NCBI GenBank assembly: GCA_030424865.1
Contig: JAUHVR010000002.1
Location: 310,001 to 374,000, forward strand
Source of the DNA: Alphaproteobacteria bacterium
Lineage (GTDB): Bacteria > Pseudomonadota > Alphaproteobacteria > Rhodobacterales > Rhodobacteraceae
Length of the DNA: 64,000 nt
Direction of reading: 5' to 3'
Made by a program: the position numbers and the translations under genes. The notes beneath the pieces were generated by a model. That model saw only the letters and a list, made by a program, of their open reading frames with translations, did not search any database and was not told the DNA's origin. Shown piece after piece: positions 8,194-17,253 of this stretch (its first letter is position 1; each line of letters begins with the position of its first letter).

Positions 8194-10119
8194 ATGTCGG
8201 CCAAACCGGAAACACCGCTACTTGACCGGGTGACCACCCCGGCTGACATGAAGCAGTTCAGCGATGCGGAACTGGGGCAACTGGCCTCGGAACTGCGGGC
8301 CGAGACGGTCTCGGCCGTGTCGGAAACCGGCGGGCATCTGGGCGCGGGTCTGGGGGTTGTCGAGCTGACGGTGGCGCTGCACGCGGTGTTCGATGCGCCG
8401 CGTGACAAGATCATCTGGGACGTCAGCCACCAGTGTTACCCGCACAAGATCCTGACCGGGCGGCGAGATCGCATTCGAACCCTGCGCATGAAGGACGGGC
8501 TGAGCGGCTTCACCAAGCGCAGCGAGTCGCCCTATGACCCCTTTGGGGCCGCGCACAGCAGCACCTCGATCAGTGCAGCACTTGGCTTTGCCGTGGCGCG
8601 CGATCTGGGCGGGGCCTGTGACACCGGGCATGGCGATGCGATTGCGGTGATCGGCGATGGTTCCATCAGCGCGGGCATGGCCTATGAGGCGATGAACAAC
8701 GCCGGGCATCTGAAAAAGCGCCTGATCGTCATTCTGAATGATAACGAGATGAGCATCGCCCCTCCCGTCGGCGCGATGTCGAGCTACCTCAGCCGTCTTT
8801 ATGCCGAAGCGCCGTTCCAGGATCTCAAGCAGGCCGCCAAGGGGGCGGTCAGCCTGTTGCCGGAACCCTTCCGCGAGGGGGCGAAGCGGGCCAAGGAGAT
8901 GCTGAAGGGCATGGCCGTTGGTGGCACGCTGTTCGAAGAGCTTGGGTTTTCCTACCTCGGGCCGATTGACGGGCACGATCTGGACCAGCTTTTGCCGGTG
9001 CTGCGCACCGTGCGGCAACGGGCGACCGGGCCGATCCTGATCCATGTGCTGACGAAAAAGGGCAAGGGGTACGCGCCCGCTGAAGATGCGGCAGACAAGG
9101 GGCACGGGGTGTCGCGGTTCGACGTGATCACCGGCAAGCAGCAAAAGGCCAAGTCGAACGCGCCCAGCTACACGCGTGTCTTTGCCGATGCTCTGCTGCA
9201 AGAGGCCGCTGACGATCCGCGCATCTGCGCCGTGACGGCGGCGATGCCCGATGGGACTGGGTTGAACCTGTTCGCGGAACGCTATCCCAGCCGCTGTTTT
9301 GACGTGGCGATTGCCGAACAGCATGGTGTGACCTTCAGCGCCGGTCTGGCCGCGGGGGGCATGCGCCCCTTCTGCGCGATGTATTCGACCTTTCTGCAGC
9401 GTGGTTATGACCAGGTGGTGCATGACGTCGCCATCCAGCGCCTGCCGGTGCGTTTTGCGATTGACCGCGCGGGGCTGGTCGGTGCCGATGGCGCGACCCA
9501 TGCGGGGGCCTTTGACGTGGCCTATCTGGCGAACCTGCCGGGCATGGTGGTCATGGCGGCGGCAGATGAGGCGGAACTCAAGCACATGGTCGCAACAGCG
9601 GCGGCCCATGACGAGGGGCCGATCGCCTTCCGCTATCCGCGGGGCGAGGGCACGGGCGTCGAGATGCCCGAACGTGGCGAGGTTCTGCCGATCGGCAAGG
9701 GCCGGATGATCCAGCATGGCAAGGGCGTTGCGATCCTCAGTTTCGGCACGCGGCTGTCCGAGGTCATGACAGCCTGCGAGGCGCTGTCGGCGCGGGGCAT
9801 CACGCCCAGCGTGGCGGATGCGCGGTTCGCCAAGCCGCTGGACCGGGATCTGATCCTGAAGCTGGCGGCTGAGCATGACGCGCTGATCACCATCGAAGAG
9901 GGCGCCGTAGGCGGATTTGGCAGCCATGTGGCGCAGCTATTGGCCGAAGAGGGCGTTTTTGACGGTGGGCTCAAGTACCGTTCGATGGTGCTGCCCGACA
10001 CGTTTATCGATCAGGCCAGCCCGCGCGATATGTACGCCATCGCCAAGCTGAACGCCGAGGATATCGAGGCCAAGGTGCTGTCGGTTCTGGGGGTCGAGAC
10101 GCTCAGCCAGCAGGGCTAG
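8194..10119 (+). CDS. dxs: 1-deoxy-D-xylulose-5-phosphate synthase
   Basis: A 641-residue thiamine-diphosphate enzyme that makes DXP from pyruvate and glyceraldehyde 3-phosphate, the first step of the MEP pathway. Visible hallmarks are [17 protein letters not shown], the ThDP/Mg motif [18 protein letters not shown], the central [12 protein letters not shown] catalytic glutamate block, and the transketolase C-terminal domain with [14 protein letters not shown] strong AGGAGG at 8183-8188 precedes the ATG, which settles the start. It lies 19 bases after ispA and is probably cotranscribed. Its stop overlaps by four bases the stop of the convergent exoD-like gene. Confidence 0.96.
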   Translation: MSAKPETPLLDRVTTPADMKQFSDAELGQLASELRAETVSAVSETGGHLGAGLGVVELTVALHAVFDAPRDKIIWDVSHQCYPHKILTGRRDRIRTLRMKDGLSGFTKRSESPYDPFGAAHSSTSISAALGFAVARDLGGACDTGHGDAIAVIGDGSISAGMAYEAMNNAGHLKKRLIVILNDNEMSIAPPVGAMSSYLSRLYAEAPFQDLKQAAKGAVSLLPEPFREGAKRAKEMLKGMAVGGTLFEELGFSYLGPIDGHDLDQLLPVLRTVRQRATGPILIHVLTKKGKGYAPAEDAADKGHGVSRFDVITGKQQKAKSNAPSYTRVFADALLQEAADDPRICAVTAAMPDGTGLNLFAERYPSRCFDVAIAEQHGVTFSAGLAAGGMRPFCAMYSTFLQRGYDQVVHDVAIQRLPVRFAIDRAGLVGADGATHAGAFDVAYLANLPGMVVMAAADEAELKHMVATAAAHDEGPIAFRYPRGEGTGVEMPERGEVLPIGKGRMIQHGKGVAILSFGTRLSEVMTACEALSARGITPSVADARFAKPLDRDLILKLAAEHDALITIEEGAVGGFGSHVAQLLAEEGVFDGGLKYRSMVLPDTFIDQASPRDMYAIAKLNAEDIEAKVLSVLGVETLSQQG

Positions 10120-10712
10120 AGGATGCCAGCCCAGACCGACAGGATCCCGGCAAAGATCAGCCCGCCCTGTACGTAACCCCAGATGATATAGATCCCATCG
10201 CGGGTCATCAGGCCGAACATCAGCATCGACACGGCCCCGGCGCTGAACGAGGTGACAAAGGGCAGGATCTCCAGCAGCGGCCAGCTGAGCGCAAAGAGCC
10301 CGGTCAGCCCATAGGCCAGGCGGCGCATCGGGCCCGTGCTCAGCACCTTGATGCGGGCGCGGCAAAACCGGTCCATCCAATCCGAGGGGCGTTTCAGCCA
10401 GTCGAGCGCGGTGTTCATGCGGGCCGCACTCAGGCTGCGGCGGTTCAGGATGTCCGGCAGCCAAAGGTGGGTGCGGCCAAAGAACCCCTGAAAGGCGCAG
10501 AGCGCGATGATCATGGCAGACAGCGTCGGCGTGCCGGGGATGCCCGAAACGGGTGAGACGATGATCACCGCAACGATCAGGATGACGGCGACAAAGGAAC
10601 GGTCGCCAACGCGCCGCACAATGTCACGCACATAGACCCGTTCGTCTCCGTCGCGCGGACGCATGGCGTCCAGCAGGTCGTGCAGACTGTGCAGGGCGGG
10701 GGCCTCGGACAC
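10116..10712 (-). CDS. exoD: ExoD-family membrane protein
   Basis: A 198-residue integral membrane protein with about four to five hydrophobic segments. The ExoD core is visible: [20 protein letters not shown], then [18 protein letters not shown], then [12 protein letters not shown]. ExoD was named for effects on exopolysaccharide and alkali sensitivity in rhizobia; its biochemical role is unknown. The start is a GTG three bases after the upstream epimerase stop, so the two genes form an operon. Convergent overlap with dxs by four bases. Confidence 0.8.
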   Translation of the reverse strand: MSEAPALHSLHDLLDAMRPRDGDERVYVRDIVRRVGDRSFVAVILIVAVIIVSPVSGIPGTPTLSAMIIALCAFQGFFGRTHLWLPDILNRRSLSAARMNTALDWLKRPSDWMDRFCRARIKVLSTGPMRRLAYGLTGLFALSWPLLEILPFVTSFSAGAVSMLMFGLMTRDGIYIIWGYVQGGLIFAGILSVWAGIL

Positions 10713-10715
10713 CGG

Positions 10716-11570
10716 TCAGTCTTCGGCAGCCAAAAGTGCCGCAAGGCCGGCGCGATAGTCGGGATAGATCAGATCCACGCCCAGCTCGTCCTTGATGCGC
10801 GCGTTCGAAACGCGCTTGCTTTCGGCATAGAAACTCCGGGCCATGGGTGTCATCTCGGCCTCTTCAAAGTCGATCGCGGGGGGGACGGGCAGGCCCAGCA
10901 GCTTGGCGGCGTGTTCGATCACGTCCTGAGGCGGTGCGGGGTCGTCATCGCAGACGTTGTATGCTGCGCCCGGATTGGGGCGGTCAATCGAGGCTTCAAG
11001 GATCTGCGCGATGTCGTCCACATGGGTGCGGCTGAAAACCTGACCCTCTTTGATGATCCGCCGCGCCGTTCCCGCGCGGACCTTGGCAAAGGGGCCGCGC
11101 CCCGGGCCGTAGATCCCCGCCAGCCGGAAGATGTGCAGCGGCAGGCCTTCGATGGCCTGCCATGCGGCCTCGGCCTCGACCCGCAGTCGCCCGCGTCGGG
11201 TGGCAGGTGTCAGCGCCGCGCTTTCGTCGACCCAGCCGCCCTGATGGTCGCCATAGACGCCGGTGGTCGACAGATAGCCCACCCAGTCGAGGTGTGCGGC
11301 CCGCGCGGCAAGCTCTGCGCCGATCATGTTCAGCGCCGGGTCGCCCGCGTCAGACGGCGCGGCAGAGGCCAGCACATGGGTGGCCTGGCTCAGCGCCTCG
11401 GTCACGGGGCCGGGTTCAAACAGGATCGCTTCGATGCCGGTCTGGGCCAGCGCCTCCAGCTTTTCAGGCTTGCGTGAGGTGCCGATCACACGCCAGCCCT
11501 TGGGCAACAGACGTTTTGTCAGGCCTTGGGCCGAATAGCCGTGTCCGAGGGAAAGCAGGGTCTTGGTCAT
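10716..11570 (-). CDS. NAD(P)-binding epimerase/reductase (extended SDR-like)
   Basis: A 284-residue Rossmann-fold protein beginning MTKTLLSLGHGYSAQGL, with the glycine motif GHGYSAQG at the N-terminus. The segment YLSTTGVYGDHQGGWVDE places the YG of the SDR catalytic region, and IFRLAGIYGPGRGPF is typical of atypical/extended SDRs such as YeeZ-like proteins. The canonical YxxxK is not obvious, so it may be a non-catalytic or atypical member. The start at 11570 is chosen because the glycine motif begins about nine residues in; longer in-frame starts add an unlikely leader. It heads an operon with exoD and is divergent from the methyltransferase. Confidence 0.72.
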   Translation of the reverse strand: MTKTLLSLGHGYSAQGLTKRLLPKGWRVIGTSRKPEKLEALAQTGIEAILFEPGPVTEALSQATHVLASAAPSDAGDPALNMIGAELAARAAHLDWVGYLSTTGVYGDHQGGWVDESAALTPATRRGRLRVEAEAAWQAIEGLPLHIFRLAGIYGPGRGPFAKVRAGTARRIIKEGQVFSRTHVDDIAQILEASIDRPNPGAAYNVCDDDPAPPQDVIEHAAKLLGLPVPPAIDFEEAEMTPMARSFYAESKRVSNARIKDELGVDLIYPDYRAGLAALLAAED

Positions 11571-11657
11571 GGGCCGTAACTGGCGCGCAACGACGGTGAA
11601 ATCAAGGGGCCCGGTGTCCCGAAGCATTTCCGGCCGACCTGTGCTAGGCTGTCGGCC

Positions 11658-12287
11658 ATGCAAGACGATCCCTCTCTGGATGGCGCTTATGCGCTGGAAA
11701 CGCCCGACGACAACAAGCGGCTTTATGCGGCCTGGGCCAAGACCTATGACGCCGATTTTGCCCGCAACATGGACTATCGACTACCCGCGTTGGTGGCCGA
11801 GGCCTATCTGGCCGCAGGTGGCGGCGCGCCGGTTCTGGACGTCGGCGCAGGCACCGGGCTATTGGCCGAGACCCTGCTGCCCGACCTGCAAGGCGACGTG
11901 GATGCCATGGACCTGAGCCAGGAGATGCTGGATGTCGCCCAGGCCAAGGGGCTTTATCGCCGCTGCTTTGCCGGGGACATCCTGCAGCGATTGGACTGCG
12001 CTGATGATACCTATGCAGGGGCCGTCAGCTCGGGCACTTTCACCCATGGCCACGTCGGCCCCGAAGGGTTGGACGAGCTGATCCGGGTGGTGCGCCCCGG
12101 TGGGCTGGTGCTTTTGTCGGTGAATGCTGAACATTTTGCGGCCAAGGGGTTTGACGCCTATCTGAGCGGGCTCGGGGCCGCCATTCGTGACGTCACAACC
12201 GCCGAGGTCCGGATTTATGGCAAAGGCGGCGGTGGCGGCACGCACATGAACGACACCGCCCTTTTGCTTAGCTTTCAGGTCGCCTGA
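11658..12287 (+). CDS. Class I SAM-dependent methyltransferase
   Basis: A 209-residue protein with SAM-binding motif I VLDVGAGTGLLAETL, followed by MDLSQEMLDVAQAKG (acidic residue binding the ribose) and LIRVVRPGGLVLLSVN (motif III). The N-terminal YAAWAKTYDADF block is common in small-molecule methyltransferases of the Methyltransf_11/UbiE-like group. Substrate unknown. It is divergent from the epimerase gene and followed by the lytic transglycosylase after 91 bp. Confidence 0.82.
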   Translation: MQDDPSLDGAYALETPDDNKRLYAAWAKTYDADFARNMDYRLPALVAEAYLAAGGGAPVLDVGAGTGLLAETLLPDLQGDVDAMDLSQEMLDVAQAKGLYRRCFAGDILQRLDCADDTYAGAVSSGTFTHGHVGPEGLDELIRVVRPGGLVLLSVNAEHFAAKGFDAYLSGLGAAIRDVTTAEVRIYGKGGGGGTHMNDTALLLSFQVA

Positions 12288-12378
12288 TCGGCGGCGGCTC
12301 GCGCATCAGCCGGTGTCGCCATTGGCGACTCAGGCCTGTTCTGGCACCCAAGGGGACGGGCAGACCGCGAGGGATCCA

Positions 12379-12858
12379 ATGATGCAATTGACACGCCGCA
12401 TGACCCTGTTGGGATTGATGGCCGTGGCCGCCTGTGGCCGCCGACGGGACACCGTGACCCGCGATGCCAAGGCAGATGAGCCGCCGCTTTATCCCAACGA
12501 AACTCCGATGCTGCGGGCCCTGATCAACAAGTACGCCGACCTGTACGAGGTGCCGCGCCCGCTGGTGCATCGCGTGGTGATCCGCGAAAGCACGCACCGG
12601 CCCTGGGCGCGCAACGGGCCCTATTGGGGGCTCATGCAGATCCTGCCGGAAACCGCCCGCACCATGGGCTTTCGTGGTCAGCCCAGCGATCTGCTGGATG
12701 CCGAAACCAACCTGAAATACGCGGTGAAATACCTGCGCGGGGCCTGGCTGGTGTCGGACGGCGACTATGACACCGCCGTCATGTGGTACGCGCGTGGATA
12801 CTACTACGAGGCCAAGCGCCGCGGCATGCTGGTCGAGACCGGGTTGCGGTCAAACTAG
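12379..12858 (+). CDS. Lipoprotein lytic transglycosylase (SLT domain)
   Basis: A 159-residue protein with a lipoprotein signal (MMQLTRRM, hydrophobic core, lipobox AAC at about residues 19-21), so it should be anchored in the outer membrane. The SLT core follows: VPRPLVHRVVIRESTHRP contains the catalytic glutamate in RES, then GPYWGLMQILPETARTMGF, then NLKYAVKYLRG. It cleaves peptidoglycan glycan strands to 1,6-anhydro products. The ATG at 12379 is favoured because it alone gives a clean lipoprotein signal. It overlaps the stop of the convergent sterol-desaturase gene by four bases, at a site matching a dispersed repeat end. Confidence 0.85.
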   Translation: MMQLTRRMTLLGLMAVAACGRRRDTVTRDAKADEPPLYPNETPMLRALINKYADLYEVPRPLVHRVVIRESTHRPWARNGPYWGLMQILPETARTMGFRGQPSDLLDAETNLKYAVKYLRGAWLVSDGDYDTAVMWYARGYYYEAKRRGMLVETGLRSN

Positions 12859-13856
12859 AGCGTCCGACCCTGATACATCCGCCTTTGGCGCGCCTTGGTG
12901 TCCTCGGTCCCCGAGGCTGACCCGTCGTGAAAGGTGCCAAACCAGCGGTCCCAGGGCATTTCGACCGTGCCGTAGTTGCACTCGAAATAGCGGTGGTGCA
13001 GCTGGTGAAAGAAGTCGCCCAGCTCCATCTGTTTCTTGTCTCCCCGCACCAGCGCGTCGAAGCCTGAATGCGAAAAGACCGGGTGCAGGGTGTACAGATA
13101 GGCGTGGAACATCAGGTGCAGCGGGTGGGTCGGCAGGATGAAGAAAAGGCCCCAGGACGAGAAATAGATCACGTGCTCAACCGGGTGCATCGAGATGCCG
13201 GACCACGGTCCCACGTTGACGTTCCGGTGGTGCAGCGCATGCGCCAGCTTGTATAGCGGCGGCCAGTGCATCAGGCGGTGGACCCAGTAGAAATGGAAGC
13301 TGCCCCAGACGGGGATCAGCGCGAAATAGAGGATGAACCAGACCGGTTGCGCCTCGAACCGGGCGATGGCGACCCAGCCGTTGCCGGCGGCCCAGTACCA
13401 CAGCACGGTGTAGACGGTGCCGATGGTGATGCCGCTGGCCAGCGTCCAGAACATGTTGTCATGCACCTGGTTGCCAAAGGTGAACTGCCGGCTTTTCAGC
13501 GCCAGGTCGCGCTTGTCGTATTTCAGGTCGCGCCCCTGTCCCTGCCGGTTGTAAAGCCAGTGATGCAGCCCGCCGGTCACGATGATCTGCGGCAAGAGCA
13601 ACCCCAGCCAAACCGCAAGCACCCAGCCAAGGGCCAGGTGGCCCGTGTCGGTCACCGAGGGCATCCAGGTCGCCACCGCCAGCACCGCCATGAGCAGTGC
13701 AAAGGTCGTCGTCGAGATCTCGAACCAGAACGAGGCGTACCAGCGCAGAACCGCGCCCGGGCGTGGCGGCCAGGTGAACAACGGGTTCAGGGCCACCGGC
13801 TTTCCGGGCCGGTAATTCCAGCGCTTTGCTTCGCCGTCGTTTGCGAAATCGGTCAT
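12855..13856 (-). CDS. Sterol desaturase / fatty acid hydroxylase family protein
   Basis: A 333-residue membrane protein with several hydrophobic segments. Three histidine clusters match the non-haem di-iron hydroxylases: HRLMH, HALHHRN, and HQLHHRYFECNYG, with a further HPVEH between them. Family members insert oxygen or double bonds into lipids using O2. The substrate is unknown: carotenoid, ornithine-lipid and sterol-like hydroxylases share this fold. Upstream is a 100-bp gap to a class II aldolase gene on the same strand. The C-terminus (GRTL and stop) is encoded by a 15-bp sequence identical to the end of the 44226-44495 element. Confidence 0.82.
   Translation of the reverse strand: MTDFANDGEAKRWNYRPGKPVALNPLFTWPPRPGAVLRWYASFWFEISTTTFALLMAVLAVATWMPSVTDTGHLALGWVLAVWLGLLLPQIIVTGGLHHWLYNRQGQGRDLKYDKRDLALKSRQFTFGNQVHDNMFWTLASGITIGTVYTVLWYWAAGNGWVAIARFEAQPVWFILYFALIPVWGSFHFYWVHRLMHWPPLYKLAHALHHRNVNVGPWSGISMHPVEHVIYFSSWGLFFILPTHPLHLMFHAYLYTLHPVFSHSGFDALVRGDKKQMELGDFFHQLHHRYFECNYGTVEMPWDRWFGTFHDGSASGTEDTKARQRRMYQGRTL
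12856..12870. repeat. 15-bp copy of the 44226-44495 element terminus
   Basis: TAGAGCGTCCGACCC here is identical to the outermost 15 bases of both arms of the 270-bp element at 44226-44495. As there, it sits exactly where two convergent genes stop: it includes the stop codon of the lytic transglycosylase and overlaps that of the sterol-desaturase gene. No second arm or hairpin follows, so this may be a remnant or a solo end. Confidence 0.5.
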
Positions 13857-13955
13857 CTCCGGGCCTCCCCTCCCAAGTCAGGCCTTGGCAGGGTGCGGGT
13901 CGAAACAGGGTTTTTCGCGCCTGAATGCGACCGGGATGCCGGGAAGCGACACGGC

Positions 13956-14711
13956 TCAGGTGGCGTAGTTTGACCGTTCCTCGTCCAGGATCAGCTTCAG
14001 TTCAGTCAGATGGCGCACATCCTGTTCCGGGTAGTCCTCGATCTCTTGGGCGGTTTTCTCGGCGATTTCGTCAGCGAGGATGTTCAGCGCTTGTCCTGTC
14101 TGCAGGGCGCGGATGTAGGTCTCGGCCGCGCGCTCGAAGTAGTAGAGCCGGTTGAAGGTCTCGGCCACCGTATCGCCGATGACCATCACGCCGTGGTTGC
14201 CCATGACCAGCACCTTCTTCTTCGGATCGTCCAGCAGTTGGGCACAGCGCGCGCCCTCTTCCTCGAACGCCAGCCCGCCATAGTCCATGTCATAGGCAAT
14301 GCGGTTGTAGAACATCGCGCAGTTCTGATCGATCGGCGGCAGCACCGGGTCCTTGAGGCAGGCCAGAACGGTGGCATGGATCGAATGCACATGCATCGCG
14401 CACCGTGCATGGCCGCACAAACGGTGCAAGGCCCCGTGCAGTCCCCAGGCCGTTGGGTCCGGCGCATCAGGCCCGCTGAGGGTTTCGGGGTCATTCGCGT
14501 CGACCACCAGCAGATCCGAGGCGCGGATCCGGGCAAAATGCTTTTGGTTCGGGTTCATCAGGAACTTGGTGCCGTCTTCGTTGACCGACAGACTGAAGTG
14601 GTTGGCCACCCCTTCATGCATGTTCAAACGCGCAGTCCAGCGGAATGCGGCGGCCAGATCGACGCGCTCGGGCCAGAAATCGATGTTCGGGATGGGCTGT
14701 GGTGCGGTCAT
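13956..14711 (-). CDS. Class II aldolase/adducin family protein
   Basis: A 251-residue cytoplasmic protein. The adducin/aldolase head is recognisable: NHFSLSVNEDGTKFLMNP at the substrate phosphate or carboxylate loop, then CGHARCAMHVHSIHATVLACL, where the histidines bind zinc, and MGNHGVMVIGDTVAETFNRLYYFERAAE near the end with the third histidine. Aldolase, epimerase and decarboxylase activities all occur in this family, so the substrate is not assigned. It lies 100 bp upstream of the sterol-desaturase-like gene on the same strand. Confidence 0.85.
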   Translation of the reverse strand: MTAPQPIPNIDFWPERVDLAAAFRWTARLNMHEGVANHFSLSVNEDGTKFLMNPNQKHFARIRASDLLVVDANDPETLSGPDAPDPTAWGLHGALHRLCGHARCAMHVHSIHATVLACLKDPVLPPIDQNCAMFYNRIAYDMDYGGLAFEEEGARCAQLLDDPKKKVLVMGNHGVMVIGDTVAETFNRLYYFERAAETYIRALQTGQALNILADEIAEKTAQEIEDYPEQDVRHLTELKLILDEERSNYAT

Positions 14712-14792
14712 GGCGGGCCTCCTGTGTTGGGCAAACGGTGGGGCAAGGGCCGCGCCGCTGTCAATCCCGTGTGCGACATGTGACCTGGAGAT

Positions 14793-15212
14793 CTATTTCG
14801 GGCGGCTGGGCACCCAGGCGTAGCCGTCATTGCACAGGATATAGGCCTCGCGCAGGCCGTGGGGCTTGTCGGTCGGCTCTTGCAGGATCGTCAGGCCAGC
14901 GGCTTTGGCGCGTGTGACAGCCTCTTCGGGGTCGGTGTCATACAGCCGGATCTCGATCCCCGCGCCGCGCGGCGGGTTTTCGGGCAGCACCGACAGCAGC
15001 GGGTTGGCCGCATAGGTACCGTCGGCATGCAGCTGAAAGATCTGGGCCCCATAGGTGATGATCGCAAAATCCCTGGTCACCCGATGCGCGGTCATGCCAA
15101 AGACCTGTTCCAGCATCTGCGCGTGACCGATCACGTCGCGGACCAGGATGTTCAGTCCGATCCCGCGCAGGGTGGCGCCAAACTCTTCGGCAGAGACGGT
15201 GTCATAGTCCAT
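14793..15212 (-). CDS. VOC (glyoxalase/bleomycin-resistance) family protein
   Basis: A 139-residue single-repeat vicinal-oxygen-chelate protein. It shows the paired beta-alpha-beta-beta-beta modules, with LNILVRDVIGHAQMLEQVFGM opening the first and IEIRLYDTDPEEAVTRAKAAG opening the second, ending in a WVPS segment. Metal-dependent glyoxalases, dioxygenases and antibiotic-binding proteins share the fold, and no specific activity can be given. The ATG at 15212 is chosen because the upstream extension overlaps the divergent amn promoter region and lacks family similarity. Confidence 0.75.
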   Translation of the reverse strand: MDYDTVSAEEFGATLRGIGLNILVRDVIGHAQMLEQVFGMTAHRVTRDFAIITYGAQIFQLHADGTYAANPLLSVLPENPPRGAGIEIRLYDTDPEEAVTRAKAAGLTILQEPTDKPHGLREAYILCNDGYAWVPSRPK

Positions 15213-15300
15213 GTCTGGTTCCTTCCCCGGGCGTGGAATCCCGTCTTGCGTGCGGCGGGTTGTGCTGTCACTTTGCCGCAAGTTTAGGCAGAGGCCCGTT

Positions 15301-16782
15301 ATGCAAGATACGCTGCATTCGACAATTTTTGTTCCCGATGCGCCAGCACCCGAAGAGTTCACCAATGCCGCGGATGCGGTCGAGCGGCTGATTGCGCTTT
15401 ACGATCTAAGCGCGCGGTTTCTGTGTGACCACTTTCAGGCGGCACTGGCCAACGGCGATCCGGGCCGCCGCATCCGCGCGTTTTACCCCGAGATCACGGT
15501 GACCACCAAAACCCACGCCCAGGTCGACAGCCGATTAAGCTTTGGTCACGTGACCCAGCCGGGCACCCACAAGACCACCGTGACGCGCCCTGATCTGTTC
15601 AGGAACTACCTGATCCAGCAGATCGGGCTTCTGCTCGACAATCACGGCGTTCCGGTGACAATCGGCATGTCGACGACCCCGATGCCGGTGCATTTTGCCG
15701 TGGCCAACGACACCGAGCTTTCGGTGCCGCAACAGGGGGCCTCGGATTTTGTGCTGCGCGATGTCTTTGACGTGCCGGATCTGAACACCACCAATGACGA
15801 CATCATGAACGGCACCTTTGTGCCGGGCGAGGACGGGGCCGGTCCGCTGGCGCCCTTTACCGCGCAACGGGTCGATTATTCGCTGGCGCGTTTGGCGCAT
15901 TACACGGCGACCGATCCCTCGCATTTCCAGAACCACGTGCTGTTCACCAACTACCAGTTCTACGTCTCTGAATTCGAGGCATATGCCCGCGCCCAACTGG
16001 CCGACCCCGACAGCGGCTACACCAGTTTTGTCAGCACCGGGAATGCCGAGATCACCGAGGCGGACGCGCCGCTGCCCGACAGCCCCAAGATGCCGCAGAT
16101 GCCGACCTACCATCTGAAACGCGCCGATGGCGGGGGGATCACGCTGGTCAACATCGGCGTTGGGCCCTCGAACGCCAAAACCGCAACCGACCACATCGCG
16201 GTGCTGCGCCCCCACGCCTGGGTCATGGTCGGCCATTGCGCGGGCCTGCGGAACTCGCAAAGTCTGGGCGACTTTGTGCTTGCCCACGCCTATCTGCGCG
16301 AAGACAAGGTGCTGGATGATGACCTGCCCGTCTGGGTGCCGGTGCCCGCGCTGGCCGAAATCCAGATCGCGCTGGAACAGGCCGTGGTCAAGGAAACCCA
16401 GCTCGAAGGCTATGACCTGAAGCGCGTCATGCGGACCGGAACGGTTGCAAGTGTCGACAACCGCAACTGGGAACTGCGCGATCAGGCAGGCCCGGTGCAA
16501 CGCCTCAGCCAATCCCGCGCGATTGCGCTGGACATGGAAAGCGCGACGATTGCCGCCAACGGGTTTCGGTTCCGAGTGCCCTATGGCACGCTGCTTTGTG
16601 TCTCGGACAAGCCCCTGCATGGCGAGTTGAAACTTCCCGGCATGGCCTCGGACTTCTACAAGACGCAGGTCGCGCGGCACCTGATGATCGGCATTCGCGC
16701 GATGGAGCATCTGCGCGAGATGCCGCTGGAACGCATTCATAGCCGGAAATTGCGCAGTTTCGATGAAACCGCCTTTCTTTGA
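15301..16782 (+). CDS. amn: AMP nucleosidase
   Basis: A 493-residue enzyme that hydrolyses AMP to adenine and ribose 5-phosphate. The N-terminal Amn-specific domain (about residues 15-170, with RIRAFYPEITVTTKTHAQVDSRLSFGHV split across it) precedes a nucleoside-phosphorylase-fold catalytic domain. Catalytic-domain blocks include HAWVMVGHCAGLRNSQSLGDFVLA, ALDMESATIAANGFRFRVPYGTLLCVSDKPLHGELKL. The adenine made here would feed the adenine deaminase at 727-2421, although the two are not adjacent. Start at the ATG 15301. A terminator-like hairpin follows the stop. Confidence 0.93.
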   Translation: MQDTLHSTIFVPDAPAPEEFTNAADAVERLIALYDLSARFLCDHFQAALANGDPGRRIRAFYPEITVTTKTHAQVDSRLSFGHVTQPGTHKTTVTRPDLFRNYLIQQIGLLLDNHGVPVTIGMSTTPMPVHFAVANDTELSVPQQGASDFVLRDVFDVPDLNTTNDDIMNGTFVPGEDGAGPLAPFTAQRVDYSLARLAHYTATDPSHFQNHVLFTNYQFYVSEFEAYARAQLADPDSGYTSFVSTGNAEITEADAPLPDSPKMPQMPTYHLKRADGGGITLVNIGVGPSNAKTATDHIAVLRPHAWVMVGHCAGLRNSQSLGDFVLAHAYLREDKVLDDDLPVWVPVPALAEIQIALEQAVVKETQLEGYDLKRVMRTGTVASVDNRNWELRDQAGPVQRLSQSRAIALDMESATIAANGFRFRVPYGTLLCVSDKPLHGELKLPGMASDFYKTQVARHLMIGIRAMEHLREMPLERIHSRKLRSFDETAFL

Positions 16783-16789
16783 CGTGGCG

Positions 16790-16815
16790 AAACCCCCTAC
16801 AAAATGGGGGTTTTC
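16790..16815 (+). terminator. Terminator after amn
   Basis: A perfect 8-bp stem AAACCCCC / GGGGGTTT with an 8-base loop, ending TTTTC, begins seven bases after the amn stop. Confidence 0.65.
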
Positions 16816-16911
16816 TGCACCCGAGTGCACACTATGCGTTGTGCAAGCCCTATAGATGCCGTTAAATGCGCCGGACGAGGCCCTACAGTGGGACAGAACA
16901 AGGAGAACAAG

Positions 16912-17199
16912 ATGTCAAAACCCATGACAAAGACACAGCTGATTGCTGCTCTTGCTGAAGAGATGGGCGCGGACAAGAAAGACGCAGGCGTGGCCCTGGA
17001 CGCGGTTTGCGCATTGATCACCCGCGAGGTTGCCGGCGGTGGCGCAGTCACTCTGCCCGGCATCGGCAAATTCTACTGCCGCGAGCGCCCCGAGCGCATG
17101 GTCCGCAACCCGGCCACGGGCGAGCAGTTCAAGAAAGAGGCGGACAAGCAGGTCAAGGTGACCATCGCCAAAGCCCTGAAAGACAGCGTCAACGACTGA
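16912..17199 (+). CDS. HU-family DNA-binding protein
   Basis: A 95-residue histone-like protein. It opens with MTKTQLIAALAEEMGADKK, contains the helical dimer core, and has the HU/IHF DNA-binding arm GIGKFYCRERPERMVRNPATGE. The usual GxFxxxxRxxRxxRNPxTGE signature is clearly present. It compacts and bends DNA non-specifically as a dimer. The start is set by AGGAG at 16901-16905, seven bases before the ATG; longer in-frame starts lack family similarity. It is a monocistronic unit bounded by terminators on both sides. HU rather than IHF is the likely subgroup. Confidence 0.9.
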   Translation: MSKPMTKTQLIAALAEEMGADKKDAGVALDAVCALITREVAGGGAVTLPGIGKFYCRERPERMVRNPATGEQFKKEADKQVKVTIAKALKDSVND

Positions 17200-17222
17200 T
17201 CTTTCGAGCACTGCTTGACGTG

Positions 17223-17250
17223 AAAGCCAGTCCGGTCGGACTGGCTTTTT
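17223..17250. terminator. Bidirectional terminator between HU and alkB-like genes
   Basis: The stem AGCCAGTCC / GGACTGGCT with loop GGTC is flanked by AAA on the left and TTTTT on the right, so it can stop transcription from both sides. It ends three bases before the stop codon of the convergent monooxygenase gene. Confidence 0.85.
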
Positions 17251-17253
17251 GCG

